NCBI RefSeq assembly: GCF_015732155.1
Contig: NZ_WIQK01000001.1
Location: forward strand, 1,498,001-1,562,000
Reading direction: 5' to 3'
Origin: Pectinatus sottacetonis
GTDB lineage: Bacteria > Bacillota > Negativicutes > Selenomonadales > Selenomonadaceae
Length of the DNA stretch: 64,000 nucleotides
The number at the start of each line of letters is the position of its first letter. Position 1 is the first letter of the stretch. Position numbers and translations under genes: made by a program. Below, piece by piece: positions 47,841-56,784 of the stretch. The notes beneath the pieces are model-generated. The model ran no database searches. It had not been told where the DNA came from and was given only the letters and a program-made list of their open reading frames with translations.

Positions 47841-47954
47841 ATGAAAGTACGACCATCAGTGAAACGTATTTGTGAAAAATGTAAAATAATTAAACGTAAG
47901 GGCCGGGTAATGGTCATTTGCGAAAACCCTAAACATAAACAAAAACAAGGATAA
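47841..47954 (+). CDS. rpmJ: 50S ribosomal protein L36
   Basis: A 37-residue zinc protein, read directly from the sequence. It starts [14 protein letters not shown] and has the CEKC...C...H ligand set, ending in [18 protein letters not shown] precedes the ATG. It lies between infA and rpsM, as usual. Confidence 0.97.
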   Translation: MKVRPSVKRICEKCKIIKRKGRVMVICENPKHKQKQG

Positions 47955-47972
47955 CAGGAGGTGTGTTAACAT

Positions 47973-48347
47973 ATGGCACGTATTGCCGGCGTAGATTTAC
48001 CACGCGATAAACGAATGGAAATCGCTTTAACATATATTTTTGGTATTGGTTTGAAATCTTCCCGTGACATTTTAGCCGCGACAGGAATCAATCCAGATAC
48101 ACGTTCTCGTGATTTAACAGAAGATGAAGTTGCAAAATTGCGTGAGGCTATTGAAAAAAATTATGTAGTTGAAGGTGACCTTCGTCGTGAAGTATCGCTC
48201 AATATTAAACGTTTAGTAGAAATTGGCTGCTATCGTGGCAGACGTCATCGCTTTGGATTGCCCGTACGCGGACAAAATACTAAAAACAATGCACGTACAA
48301 GAAAAGGTCCTAAGAAAACTATTATGGGTAAGAAAAAAGAAGTATAA
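47973..48347 (+). CDS. rpsM: 30S ribosomal protein S13
   Basis: S13 bridges to the 50S subunit and contacts P-site tRNA. The 124 residues start [20 protein letters not shown] and end with a basic tail; [26 protein letters not shown] (core GLPVRGQ) is conserved. ACAGGAGGTG precedes the ATG. Confidence 0.97.
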   Translation: MARIAGVDLPRDKRMEIALTYIFGIGLKSSRDILAATGINPDTRSRDLTEDEVAKLREAIEKNYVVEGDLRREVSLNIKRLVEIGCYRGRRHRFGLPVRGQNTKNNARTRKGPKKTIMGKKKEV

Positions 48348-48359
48348 GGAGGGATAGAA

Positions 48360-48749
48360 TTGCCAGCAGGTAAATCTCGCACAAAAAAAAGAGAACGTAA
48401 AAATATCGAATATGGAATCGCCCATATTCGTTCAACTTTTAATAATACAATCGTAACTATTGCTGATAAAAATGGTAATGCACTTTCCTGGGCAAGTGCT
48501 GGTGGACTCGGATTCAGAGGATCACGTAAAAGCACACCTTTTGCTGCACAGATGGCAGCAGAAGTTGCAGCAAAGGCAGCAATGGAACATGGCTTAAAAC
48601 AGGTAGAAGTATACGTAAAAGGGCCTGGTGCAGGACGTGAAGCAGCTATCCGTTCACTCCAGGCTACGGGACTTGAAGTAAATATGATTAAGGATGTAAC
48701 CCCCATTCCGCATAATGGCTGTCGTCCACCAAAACGTAGAAGAGTATAA
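48360..48749 (+). CDS. rpsK: 30S ribosomal protein S11
   Basis: S11 forms the 30S platform by the mRNA exit. The 129 residues keep [20 protein letters not shown] (core NNTIVTI) and the C-terminal [14 protein letters not shown]. It starts with TTG 48360 after GGAGGG. Confidence 0.97.
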   Translation: MPAGKSRTKKRERKNIEYGIAHIRSTFNNTIVTIADKNGNALSWASAGGLGFRGSRKSTPFAAQMAAEVAAKAAMEHGLKQVEVYVKGPGAGREAAIRSLQATGLEVNMIKDVTPIPHNGCRPPKRRRV

Positions 48750-48769
48750 TAGGAGGGAAGAATAGATAA

Positions 48770-49357
48770 ATGGCAATTGATAGAGTACCATCGCTTAAAA
48801 GATGCCGCGCATTAGGCATTGAAGCTGCTGTTGTCGGTCTTGGCAAGAAATCTAAACGCCAGGTTAACCGCAGAACTCGTAAAGTAAGCGAATACGGTAT
48901 GCAGCTTAAAGAAAAACAAAAGGCAAAATTTATTTATGGCGTATTGGAAAAACAATTTCGTCTTTATTATGATAAAGCAAAAAAAATGCAAGGTGTAACA
49001 GGGGAAAATCTTTTGATTTTACTGGAAAGACGTCTTGATAATGTAGTATTCCGTTTAGGAATTGCCAGTACCCGTCGTCAAGCTCGCCAGATGGTATCAC
49101 ATGGGCATATTACAGTCAATGGTAAACGTCTTGATATTCCTTCAGCATTTGTACATGCTAATGATGTTGTTGGTGTAAAAGAATCAAGCCGTTCCAATGA
49201 ACTGTTTAAAGCTATTGCTGAATCAGGTAATAATTTAAGTGTTCCTGCATGGCTTACTGCTGGTGAATTAGGTGGTACGGTGACAAGGTTTCCTAATCGC
49301 GACGAAATTGATGTTCCGGTAGATGAACAGGCTATCATCGAATTGTACTCCAGATAA
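48770..49357 (+). CDS. rpsD: 30S ribosomal protein S4
   Basis: S4 nucleates 30S assembly. The 195-residue C-minus form lacks the N-terminal zinc Cys set. The S4 RNA-binding domain RRLDNVVFRLGIASTRRQARQMVSHGH (core RRLDNVVFRLG) is intact. It lies between rpsK and rpoA, the alpha-operon order. Confidence 0.97.
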   Translation: MAIDRVPSLKRCRALGIEAAVVGLGKKSKRQVNRRTRKVSEYGMQLKEKQKAKFIYGVLEKQFRLYYDKAKKMQGVTGENLLILLERRLDNVVFRLGIASTRRQARQMVSHGHITVNGKRLDIPSAFVHANDVVGVKESSRSNELFKAIAESGNNLSVPAWLTAGELGGTVTRFPNRDEIDVPVDEQAIIELYSR

Positions 49358-49417
49358 TATGTCATATTGGGCAGTGTTAGCACTTTATGTGCATAGAATA
49401 AAGGAGGGGAACCTTAG

Positions 49418-50377
49418 ATGATCGAAATCGAAAAGCCTAAAATAGAGATTGTGGAAATAGGTGAAGATCAAAAATATGGCAAGTTTGTCTGTGAACCACT
49501 TGAACGCGGGTATGGAACAACTTTAGGAAATTCACTGCGCCGTATACTTTTATCTTCATTGATGGGAGCTGCGATTACATCAATTAAAATTGATGGCGTA
49601 CTTCATGAATTTTCTACAATACCGGGTGTGAGAGATGACGTTACTAATATTATTTTAAATTTGAAGTCGTTATGTCTCAAAATGTATAATGACGAACCAC
49701 ATACTATCAGTATTGATGTTACCGGAGAAAGAGAAGTTACTGCTGCGGACATTAAAACTGACGCTGACATTGAAATATTAAATCCCGATCTGCATATTGC
49801 AACTGTTGACGAAAGTGGCTCACTCAAAATGGAAATGACAGTTGAACGTGGTCGAGGTTATGTTCCTTCTGATAAGAATAAAAAGCCTGATCAGCCTATA
49901 GGTGTCATTCCTATCGACTCGATTTTTTCCCCGATACAAAGAGTAAATTATACTGTATCAGATACCCGTGTAGGAAATGTAACAGATTATGATAAGCTTA
50001 CTATGGAAGTTTGGACTAATGGTTCATTAAGACCAGAAGAAGCTGTGAGTAAATCTGCCAGCATTTTAATAGCGCATTTCAAGCTTTTCCAGAGTATGGC
50101 AGGATGTTCTGAAGAAGAAAATGAATCTGAAAGCACTTTCATGGAAAATGAAGAAGACGATGTAAATAAAGTGATGGAAATGACAATTGAGGATCTCGAT
50201 TTGTCAGTCCGTTCATTTAATTGTTTGAAACGTGCTGAAATAAATACAGTTGCTGATCTTGTTCAAAAATCTGAAGAAGATATGATGAAGGTCAGAAATT
50301 TAGGTAGAAAATCACTTGATGAAGTAAGGAATAAATTGAAAGAATTAGGACTTTCGCTTACTCACAATGACGAATAG
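49418..50377 (+). CDS. rpoA: RNA polymerase subunit alpha
   Basis: Alpha directs polymerase assembly and contacts UP elements and activators. The 319 residues have an N-terminal dimerisation domain with [18 protein letters not shown], an acidic linker and a C-terminal domain with [16 protein letters not shown] near residue 290. AAAGGAGGGG precedes the ATG. Confidence 0.98.
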   Translation: MIEIEKPKIEIVEIGEDQKYGKFVCEPLERGYGTTLGNSLRRILLSSLMGAAITSIKIDGVLHEFSTIPGVRDDVTNIILNLKSLCLKMYNDEPHTISIDVTGEREVTAADIKTDADIEILNPDLHIATVDESGSLKMEMTVERGRGYVPSDKNKKPDQPIGVIPIDSIFSPIQRVNYTVSDTRVGNVTDYDKLTMEVWTNGSLRPEEAVSKSASILIAHFKLFQSMAGCSEEENESESTFMENEEDDVNKVMEMTIEDLDLSVRSFNCLKRAEINTVADLVQKSEEDMMKVRNLGRKSLDEVRNKLKELGLSLTHNDE

Positions 50378-50388
50378 GAGGGAAAAAA

Positions 50389-50730
50389 TTGGTTTATAGA
50401 AAGTTAGGTCGTAATAGTAGTGCACGTCGTGCTCTTTTTCGCAGTGTTTTGACAGCATTGTTCCAACGTGAACGCATTGAAACAACAGAAGCAAAGGCAA
50501 AAGAAATAAGCGGACTTGCTGAAAAAATGATCACTTTGGCTAAACGTGGTGATTTACACGCACGTCGTCAGGTCATTGCTGATTTGCAGGATCAGGCAGC
50601 AGCAGCAAAATTATTTGATGAAATAGCTCCTGCGTATAATGAGCGCCAGGGTGGATATACTCGTATTCTTAAACTAGGACCTCGTCGCGGTGATGCCGCT
50701 CCGATGGTTATCCTTGAATTAGTTAAATAA
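50389..50730 (+). CDS. rplQ: 50S ribosomal protein L17
   Basis: L17 closes the supercluster. The 113 residues start [23 protein letters not shown] and end [13 protein letters not shown]. It starts with TTG 50389 after GGAGGG. In most Firmicutes ecfA1-ecfA2-ecfT-truA follow directly; here a terminator does, and the ECF ATPase gene is at 63624. Confidence 0.97.
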   Translation: MVYRKLGRNSSARRALFRSVLTALFQRERIETTEAKAKEISGLAEKMITLAKRGDLHARRQVIADLQDQAAAAKLFDEIAPAYNERQGGYTRILKLGPRRGDAAPMVILELVK

Positions 50731-50767
50731 TTTATACAGGTAATGCCTGTTATAAATGAGATATGTG

Positions 50768-50802
50768 ATAAGAACTGTCTTATGGCGGTTCTTATTTTTT
50801 TG
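50768..50802 (+). terminator. Terminator of the ribosomal supercluster
   Basis: ATAAGAACTGTC and GGCGGTTCTTAT form a 12-bp stem (two G-U) around TTAT, followed by seven T. It lies 38 bases after rplQ. Confidence 0.9.
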
Positions 50803-50811
50803 TTACAATAT

Positions 50812-50850
50812 AAAGAGAGCATCTCTGTATTTATAATAGATGCTCTCTTT
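50812..50850. terminator. Second hairpin, likely bidirectional terminator
   Basis: AAAGAGAGCATCT and AGATGCTCTCTTT form a 13-bp perfect stem with a 13-base loop. It may back up the rplQ terminator and stop minus-strand transcripts from the transporter gene at 50997. Confidence 0.6.
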
Positions 50851-50996
50851 AAGTGATATATATAATTATCAGCAGTTGAGTGTGAAAGCTATAAAAGCTG
50901 TATTAATTTGATCATAGTTAAGAATTTATCCTTTCTGTTAGCTTTAAATATATATTAATGTGTCACTTCTTATAAAAGGACAATATTTTAGTAAAA

Positions 50997-52094
50997 TTAA
51001 TAATTCTTATTGGTGATTTTTAATTTTACTTCTTTAAATGTCATGAAGCAGACAAACACAATAGCGGAATAACCGGCAAATGGATAAAGAATATTTACTA
51101 ATTCATCAAAAGGAATTATACCGCCAAAAAATACGCCGATGAAAGTGAGTACAGTGGCAATTATATTGAATTTTTTTGTTTTGTCAACGGCAAATTTTCT
51201 GACGACCATTAAGAGAAAAGAAGCCACTGCTGAATAGATCGATACCACTATCAGAATAGAAAATAATAACCCCAAAACAGGTGATATATATCTGGCAATG
51301 GCCAAGGTAGGAACCTGCTGATTTACTATAAGATGATTATAAACTATTTCACCTATTACTAATAAAATAATTGCTATAGTAAAACCTAAGGTTCCGATAA
51401 TACCAGAAATGCGTGCTTCTTTTAAATTATTAGCCGATGCTCCGCAGTTTATTTGAAACGGAATACTGACGATAAGTGCTAAAAAGGCATATAATGTAGC
51501 AGACCATAACCAGCTTGACGAGGCTGCTTTAAAACCTAATACAGGCATTAGAGAAGCTTTACTAAGCAAAAGTGTTGGTTGTCCAGCCAGTGTTTTTAAG
51601 GCAAACAGCCCTATTATCGCTAAAAATACTATTTTTACTGGACCAATTACTCCAATAATATCAATGAGCTTTTCTACACCTAGCAAAGCAGTCCCTAAAG
51701 CTAAAATACCTATTATACCTGTTCCAACATATGTGGTCATACCAAAATACTGATTTATAGTGGCACCTCCACCGGCTAACATAACAACAAATATACAATA
51801 AATTAAAGTAATACTATACCAGATATAAGCTTGTCCTAACAATTTACCACAATAATATTCAAAAATATCATAGGGATTTTTAAATTTATTTATCTGTCCT
51901 CTGCCATATAGAATATAAGTTATAGCACTCATTATAATAAGAAATATGATCCCACCTAAAATGCCATTAATTCCATACACCGCAAAAAACTGTAGTGCCT
52001 CCTGGCCGGTGGCAAAACCAGAACCTATCCAGTAAGCTGATAGGGCTCCTGCCAGGATAATGAGTTTTTTAATACTTATTGAGTCCTTATTCAT
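50997..52094 (-). CDS. YkvI-family membrane transporter
   Basis: A 365-residue membrane protein with about ten helices in the pattern of the YkvI family, which is related to amino acid/sodium symporters of the LeuT fold. ALSAYWIGSGFATGQEALQFF in helix 1 (core GSGFATGQE) is the family signature with an unwound glycine segment. ATG 52094 is chosen, because GAGGAGTG lies 7 bases upstream; the frame is open to 52196. It lies downstream of the UPF0597 and ATC-hydrolase-like genes on the same strand, suggesting uptake of their substrate. That is inference; no YkvI substrate is known to me. Confidence 0.82.
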   Translation of the reverse strand: MNKDSISIKKLIILAGALSAYWIGSGFATGQEALQFFAVYGINGILGGIIFLIIMSAITYILYGRGQINKFKNPYDIFEYYCGKLLGQAYIWYSITLIYCIFVVMLAGGGATINQYFGMTTYVGTGIIGILALGTALLGVEKLIDIIGVIGPVKIVFLAIIGLFALKTLAGQPTLLLSKASLMPVLGFKAASSSWLWSATLYAFLALIVSIPFQINCGASANNLKEARISGIIGTLGFTIAIILLVIGEIVYNHLIVNQQVPTLAIARYISPVLGLLFSILIVVSIYSAVASFLLMVVRKFAVDKTKKFNIIATVLTFIGVFFGGIIPFDELVNILYPFAGYSAIVFVCFMTFKEVKLKITNKNY

Positions 52095-52432
52095 TTTTGT
52101 CACTCCTCGTATAATAAGTTTTGTAAGCAAGACATCCGCCTTACTTACAAAAGGAACTTCTGATGCTAGAATAGATTTTAATGATCTTTGTAGCAAAGGT
52201 TATGTCTTTTCACTTTTTCAGCGCCTTACAGCGACTGCTTGTAGTAATAAAGATTGAAAATTATGAAATTTCTTTTAAATTTATATAGAAAATAGCTGCC
52301 AAAATAAGCATTATTATAAAACTAAAAAAATATACACTTTATTTTAGCAGCTTCATCATTGAAGTTATGTCAGATAAAATTTTCATATAAGATTTTAACC
52401 TGGATTATTAACTAGGAAGGAAAGTTTTATGT
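52095..52432 (-). other. Leader/spacer between the UPF0597 gene and the transporter gene
   Basis: A 338-base gap. It holds the terminator at 52294-52352 and, just before the transporter, a 13-bp hairpin (TTTTGTAAGTAAG with CTTGCTTACAAAA, about 52117-52150) that ends 20 bases before the ribosome-binding site. No riboswitch core was recognised. The hairpin position would suit control of transporter translation. Confidence 0.45.
52294..52352 (-). terminator. Probable terminator of the UPF0597 gene
   Basis: AGCTGCCAAAATAA and TTATTTTAGCAGCT pair with one bulged base around a 31-base AT-rich loop. It lies 80 bases beyond the stop at 52433 on the minus strand. Confidence 0.5.
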
Positions 52433-53698
52433 TCAGTTACCTATCATAATATTAAGAATTTCAATATCAGTTGATTTCATACCATTTTTTCCTACCCGAC
52501 TAATGTTTTGTATGGTTTTTTCATAATCTGTTTCCATAAGACCTTCACCGAACGGGAAGGAAAGTCCGCGTTTGGCAAGCTCATAGCCCATTATTCCAGC
52601 ATCTATGGCACTAGCGATTTTAGCAGCACACGAATCCTTGGCTCCGTCGCAGACTATACCAGCTACATTACCAAGTGCATTGATAAGAGTTTTGCCGATC
52701 ATATCTTCACCGGCACCGTTTAAATAAGCAATACCGCAGGCAGCTGAGGCTCCAGCCGAAACAGCACCACAATATGCAGATAAGTTACCAATAAATCTTT
52801 TTTGATGTATAGATAACAGATTAGCGAGAACTAATGCTCGATATAGGCATTCTTCATTACTGCCCATCTCCGTAGCATATACAAGTACCGGCATTGTGCA
52901 TGTTATGCCTTGATTACCACTGCCGGAATTTATTACTACAGGAAGGGCACAGCCATTCATACGCGCGTCTGAGCCAGCAGCGGCGGCAGCTTTGGCCCTT
53001 ATACGAATGTCATTGCTGTTATAAGCCATTAATGTACGGCCTACTTGTGCCCCCCATTCGTGAGTAAGACCTTCCTGGGAAATAGCACTGTTATATTCGA
53101 TCTGTCGGTGTATAATGTCCTCGATATCAGATAGTTTTACATTGTTGGCAAATTCAAGGATATTTTTTATACTTAAGCTTGATTTGTTACTATTTGATGT
53201 GGTAAGGAGTCCAGATTGTTCAAATAACACGATACCATTTTTTTCTATTTTAGCAATGTGATTATGTTTGCTTCTTATTTCAACAGCTGCGGTATCATTC
53301 CCATATCTTACTTCAGCACGGATAAAAAGATTTTCTTCATTTTCCTCTAGTACACATTTACATATTTTTTGCCTTAGTAATTGGTTGGCGATCCTTAATT
53401 GTTCAGGAATGACTTCACTGATAACTTGTAGTTCTAAATTAGCTTTACCGGCTACAGCACCAAGGACAGCAGCTGCAGCAACACCTTTTTGACCGCCAGA
53501 ATTTGGAACAACTACTCCTTTTACGTTTTTTATAATATTACCACTGCACCGCAATATCATTTTTTCTGGAATATGTCCAAGGATTTCTCTAGCTTTAGCA
53601 GCAGCATATGCTATGGCAATTGGTTCTGTGCATCCCATGGCAGGGAGAAGATCTTCTTTAAGTATTTTTACATAGTTATCATATTGCAGTTTTTCCAT
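52433..53698 (-). CDS. UPF0597/CyuA-type L-cysteine desulfidase or serine dehydratase-alpha-like protein
   Basis: The 421-residue protein belongs to the UPF0597 family, related to the alpha domain of iron-sulfur serine dehydratases and to cysteine desulfidase CyuA, which turns L-cysteine into pyruvate, ammonia and sulfide. LLPAMGCTEPIAIAYAAAKA near residues 17-36 carries the first cluster Cys. Further Cys that fit a [4Fe-4S] site are in AYCGAVSAGASAACG and IVCDGAKDSCAAK. NSGSGNQGITCTMPV is the family core. GGAGGAAAT precedes the ATG. The ATC-hydrolase-like gene is 26 bases upstream on the same strand, so they are co-transcribed. The substrate is likely a sulfur amino acid. Confidence 0.85.
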   Translation of the reverse strand: MEKLQYDNYVKILKEDLLPAMGCTEPIAIAYAAAKAREILGHIPEKMILRCSGNIIKNVKGVVVPNSGGQKGVAAAAVLGAVAGKANLELQVISEVIPEQLRIANQLLRQKICKCVLEENEENLFIRAEVRYGNDTAAVEIRSKHNHIAKIEKNGIVLFEQSGLLTTSNSNKSSLSIKNILEFANNVKLSDIEDIIHRQIEYNSAISQEGLTHEWGAQVGRTLMAYNSNDIRIRAKAAAAAGSDARMNGCALPVVINSGSGNQGITCTMPVLVYATEMGSNEECLYRALVLANLLSIHQKRFIGNLSAYCGAVSAGASAACGIAYLNGAGEDMIGKTLINALGNVAGIVCDGAKDSCAAKIASAIDAGIMGYELAKRGLSFPFGEGLMETDYEKTIQNISRVGKNGMKSTDIEILNIMIGN

Positions 53699-53724
53699 AG
53701 ATTTATTTCCTCCGAATCATAAAA

Positions 53725-54228
53725 TTATTTTTTCTTGGAAAAAGCAATTTTGCATGTTGGATATCCATTAGCAATAGTATCAGTTAACTTAAAATCATAC
53801 CCCATAGATTTAGCAATATTTCTGTCACCATCCATAGCCATATCACAAAGCTTTACGCATGTTTCATCATCGATACCTGCATCTTGCCAGCCTTTTAGTA
53901 ATGGGCAATGATGAAATTCCATTTCCATTTTGTCATTATTTTTTACTTTGAATTCTACTTCAAAAGTTTTTAATGTACTTCCAGTTAAAAAAGTGTCAGC
54001 AAAACATTTTACACTATCAGGATTAGTACATTGTTTTTTAATTTCATTACCTTGCATTTTGCCAGTTTGGGCAATTGCTTCGCGAATAATTTTTTCGACT
54101 TCATTGGCTTTACCAGTTTCCTTGGCCTTTACATAGGTTAGACCAGTCCAAATAGCTCTGTGAGCTATAGCGCTTCTTTGTAAATCAGCCATTGGATCAC
54201 CCTTGATGGAAGTTTTGTTATTAATCAT
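53725..54228 (-). CDS. L-2-amino-thiazoline-4-carboxylate hydrolase-like protein
   Basis: A 167-residue protein with the pattern of the ATC-hydrolase family (named for a Pseudomonas enzyme that opens a cysteine-derived thiazoline ring). RSAIAHRAIWTGLTYVKAKE forms the N-terminal helix. EFHHCPLLKGWQDAGID and CVKLCDMAMDGDRNIA hold His and Cys residues that could bind a metal, and YPTCKIAF ends the protein. Members in anaerobes are widespread and untested, so real activity is unknown. GGAGAGGG precedes the ATG. It begins the operon that continues with the UPF0597 gene and is divergent from the GntR regulator. Confidence 0.75.
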   Translation of the reverse strand: MINNKTSIKGDPMADLQRSAIAHRAIWTGLTYVKAKETGKANEVEKIIREAIAQTGKMQGNEIKKQCTNPDSVKCFADTFLTGSTLKTFEVEFKVKNNDKMEMEFHHCPLLKGWQDAGIDDETCVKLCDMAMDGDRNIAKSMGYDFKLTDTIANGYPTCKIAFSKKK

Positions 54229-54693
54229 GTATATCCCTCTCCTTAATATGATTACAAAATATTAATAAAAATAAGTAATAATAATAGAACATATGTCTTT
54301 TACCTTTAACGTAATCATATCACGGCATAAAAAATAATGCAATAAAAATTTTATATCATTATAATTAAAATTAAAATTTAAAATAGATATGCCTTTAAGC
54401 ATAATAAAATTAGGAAATTATAATAAATTTAATGATAAGATTCTAACCATATACTGATATGATTAAAAAACGTGACTTGCGGATTAATCTAATTATGCTA
54501 TATGTTTTGTACTTATGAAATGATTGCATTATTGTATATATCAGATATAATATATTATAATAGTGTTTTATATTAATATGATCTAATCATGCCCAATTTA
54601 TTGCAAAATATATTGTACTCGTAAATATTTGTATGTGTTGATTTGTAGAATAGTGTATTAATATGAAGCATTTAAATTCCTAACGAGGTAATC
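54229..54693. promoter_or_regulatory. Divergent control region with repeated ATATGATTA boxes
   Basis: This 465-base AT-rich region between divergent genes contains the 9-base box ATATGATTA at 54246-54254 and 54457-54465, its inverse TAATCATAT at 54312-54320, and a palindromic ATATGATCTAATCAT at 54576-54590. Such spacing suits binding sites for the GntR/FCD regulator encoded next to it. No gene was found in it. Confidence 0.45.
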
Positions 54694-55320
54694 ATGAATA
54701 AAAATTTAAGTACGCTAAAAGCACAAATTTATAATGATCTTTTTTCTGATATTATCAGTGGTAAATATAAAATAAATACTATTTTAACAGAAAAATTCTT
54801 AATGGAAAAATATAATGTTAGTAGGGCACCTATTAGAGAAGCACTAACCCAATTAACAGCTACAGCTATTTTATCGAGTATACCACGGCAGGGTTATAAG
54901 ATAGTCGAGCCAAGTCCTAAGCAAATGCGTGATATAGTTAAATTCCGTACTGCTTTAGAACCAGCTTTTCTAGAAATGTATTATTCGTGCATAGCAGATA
55001 AATCAATAGGAGAACTGAAGCAAATTTGTTATTTATATGATAAGTCTCCGGCAACTGATTTTATGACGCGCTGGCAATATAATTGTGAATTTCATTTAAA
55101 GCTATTTTCTAACTATAATAATAATTATTCTTATTCCTTGTTGAATGATGCATTATCAATACAAACAATGTTTTTTGTTCAAACAAAACACTATGCATCT
55201 AATAGCTTACATCTTGCTGTGCTGGATTATATTGAAAAGAAGGAAATAAATATTGCTATAAATATTTTAAAGGCAGATATAGGCGATTTTCTTTTAAATA
55301 CGACAGCTCCATCAGAATAA
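54694..55320 (+). CDS. GntR-family regulator with FCD domain
   Basis: The 208-residue protein has an N-terminal winged helix (TEKFLMEKYNVSRAPIREALTQL near residues 31-53, core VSRAPIREAL) and a helical FCD domain with FRTALEPAF near 93 and NCEFHLKLF near 131, giving candidate metal- or ligand-binding Asp/His residues. FadR/FCD regulators sense small carboxylates or amino acids. It is divergent from the ATC-hydrolase operon and upstream of the tartrate/malate dehydrogenase, so it may control either. Its stop is followed within 2 bases by a dead TnpB fragment, which may have trimmed its original 3' surroundings. Confidence 0.88.
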   Translation: MNKNLSTLKAQIYNDLFSDIISGKYKINTILTEKFLMEKYNVSRAPIREALTQLTATAILSSIPRQGYKIVEPSPKQMRDIVKFRTALEPAFLEMYYSCIADKSIGELKQICYLYDKSPATDFMTRWQYNCEFHLKLFSNYNNNYSYSLLNDALSIQTMFFVQTKHYASNSLHLAVLDYIEKKEINIAINILKADIGDFLLNTTAPSE

Positions 55321-55321
55321 A

Positions 55322-55440
55322 GAAGTTAAAGACCTTGCTATAAAAGTGTGGAAATGCCCTGCATGCAAGGCACATCATGACTGATATATAAATGCAACCA
55401 TAAATATGAAGGATTAAGAATATTGTACGCAATAGCGTAA
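55322..55440 (+). pseudogene. TnpB C-terminal remnant (IS200/IS605 family)
   Basis: Reading from 55322 gives EVKDLAIKVWKCPACKAHHD, then a TGA where CGA (Arg) is expected, then YINATINM, a one-base deletion, and GLRILYAIA. This matches the end of TnpB/OrfB proteins, with the second zinc CxxC, HHDRD-IN motif and NEGLRIL tail. Only about 40 codons remain, with a stop and a frameshift, so it is dead. The upstream part of tnpB is gone. It lies between the GntR gene and the omega-RNA-like segment. Confidence 0.85.
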
Positions 55441-55560
55441 TAACATATATAAGAACCGTAGAAATTACGGGGTTAGCCTGTGGAGATAATTTATGGCGTG
55501 CTTTTAGCGCAGATATCTGTGAAGTAGACTCCCAGGGGTTAGAATATATATTTATGGTGG
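55441..55560 (+). mobile_element. Omega-RNA-like right-end region of the TnpB remnant
   Basis: AGAACCGTAGAAATTACGGGG and the following TTAGCCTGTGG block (described by the hairpin CCGTAGAAATTACGG) are typical of sequence after tnpB. Positions 55498-55533 match the scar at 2054 at about 75 percent. The final hairpin is degenerate compared with 2051-2120. It is probably no longer a working guide RNA. Confidence 0.6.
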
Positions 55561-55694
55561 CGTTTATAAAAAACAACTGTATGTTATTTCGTAATAAATT
55601 ATAAGGAGGTTAATGGGTGAAGATAATATATTGATTTTTCATAATACAAAGTTTAATTTGAATAATGTAATACTAATATAAAGAAGGAATTTAT

Positions 55695-56771
55695 ATGAAA
55701 GAATATAACATAGCGGTCATAGCTGGTGATGGAATAGGAACAGAGGTAACAGCTGAGGGAATAAAAGTATTAAAAATAATTGAAGAATTAGATAAAGATA
55801 TACAGTTTTCTTTTACTTATTTTCCCTGGGGGTGTGAGTATTATAAAAAAACAGGTAAGATTATGGATGATGATGGATTGGAAAAACTGCGAAATTATGA
55901 TGCTGTATATTTAGGGGCTGTAGGAGCTCCGGAGGTACCTGATTATATATCATTACGGGATTTGTTGATAAAAATCAGACAGGGTTTTGACCAGTATGTG
56001 AATTTACGACCAGTAAAATTATTACGGGGAGCTCCATGTCCTTTGATTGGAAAAAGCCAGGCTGATATAGATATGATTGTTGTGCGGGAAAATTCCGAAG
56101 GTGAATATGCAGGAGCAGGTGATTGGCTTTATAAAGATAAACCAGAAGAAGTTGTTTTACAGACAAGTGTGTTTTCTCGTAAGGGAACGGAAAGGATAAT
56201 ACGTTATGCTTATGAACTGGCGCGCAGAGAGCATAAAAGTATTACTAGTGTAAGTAAAGGTAATGCACTAAATTATTCAATGGTGTTTTGGGATAAGATA
56301 TTTGCCGAAGTGGGAAAAGAATATACTGATGTCAAACAGTATAGTTATTTAGTAGATGCGGCAGCAATGTTTTTTGTGAAAGATCCAGCCCGTTTTGAAG
56401 TAGTAGTGACATCAAATTTATTTGGGGATATTTTGACTGATTTGGGAGCAGCAATTGCTGGAGGAATGGGGCTGGCTGCTGGTGCTAACATTAACCCAGA
56501 AAAAGAATATCCGTCAATGTTTGAGCCTATTCATGGTTCAGCACCGGATATTGCCGGTAAAAGTATAGCTAACCCGATGGCTGCTATCTGGTCGGCAGCA
56601 CAAATGATGGAATTCTTTGGCGAGAAAAAGTGGAGTAATAAAATGATAATGGCTATTGAAAAAGTTTTGACAGACAAGAAAGTATTATCAATAGATTTTG
56701 CTGGAACAGCAACAACTAAGGAAGTAGGTGAAGAGATAGGAAAACAGCTAAGGAAAATATATACCATTTAA
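55695..56771 (+). CDS. Tartrate/D-malate dehydrogenase (decarboxylating), IMDH-like
   Basis: A 358-residue NAD-dependent beta-decarboxylating dehydrogenase. IAVIAGDGIGTEV opens the fold. YLGAVGAPEVPDYISLRDLL and RQGFDQYVNLRPVKLL are characteristic of the tartrate/D-malate dehydrogenase branch and distinguish it from LeuB and isocitrate dehydrogenase. The metal Asp residues are in SNLFGDILTDLGAAIAGG. GSAPDIAGKSIANP is the NAD loop. Enzymes of this branch oxidise D-malate to pyruvate and CO2, or act on tartrate. AGAAGGAA precedes the ATG. The FCD regulator upstream may control it. Confidence 0.88.
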   Translation: MKEYNIAVIAGDGIGTEVTAEGIKVLKIIEELDKDIQFSFTYFPWGCEYYKKTGKIMDDDGLEKLRNYDAVYLGAVGAPEVPDYISLRDLLIKIRQGFDQYVNLRPVKLLRGAPCPLIGKSQADIDMIVVRENSEGEYAGAGDWLYKDKPEEVVLQTSVFSRKGTERIIRYAYELARREHKSITSVSKGNALNYSMVFWDKIFAEVGKEYTDVKQYSYLVDAAAMFFVKDPARFEVVVTSNLFGDILTDLGAAIAGGMGLAAGANINPEKEYPSMFEPIHGSAPDIAGKSIANPMAAIWSAAQMMEFFGEKKWSNKMIMAIEKVLTDKKVLSIDFAGTATTKEVGEEIGKQLRKIYTI

Positions 56772-56784
56772 TATAGGAAATTGA

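Noticed and set aside
52060-52257. Plus-strand ORF opposite the transporter start
   Set aside because: It is antisense to the transporter's N-terminus and leader, with no ribosome-binding site or known domain.
55613-55681. 22-codon ORF after AAGGAGG, before the tartrate/malate dehydrogenase
   Set aside because: Only three bases separate the strong ribosome-binding site from the ATG, and the peptide has no recognisable feature. The site may be left over from a lost gene.
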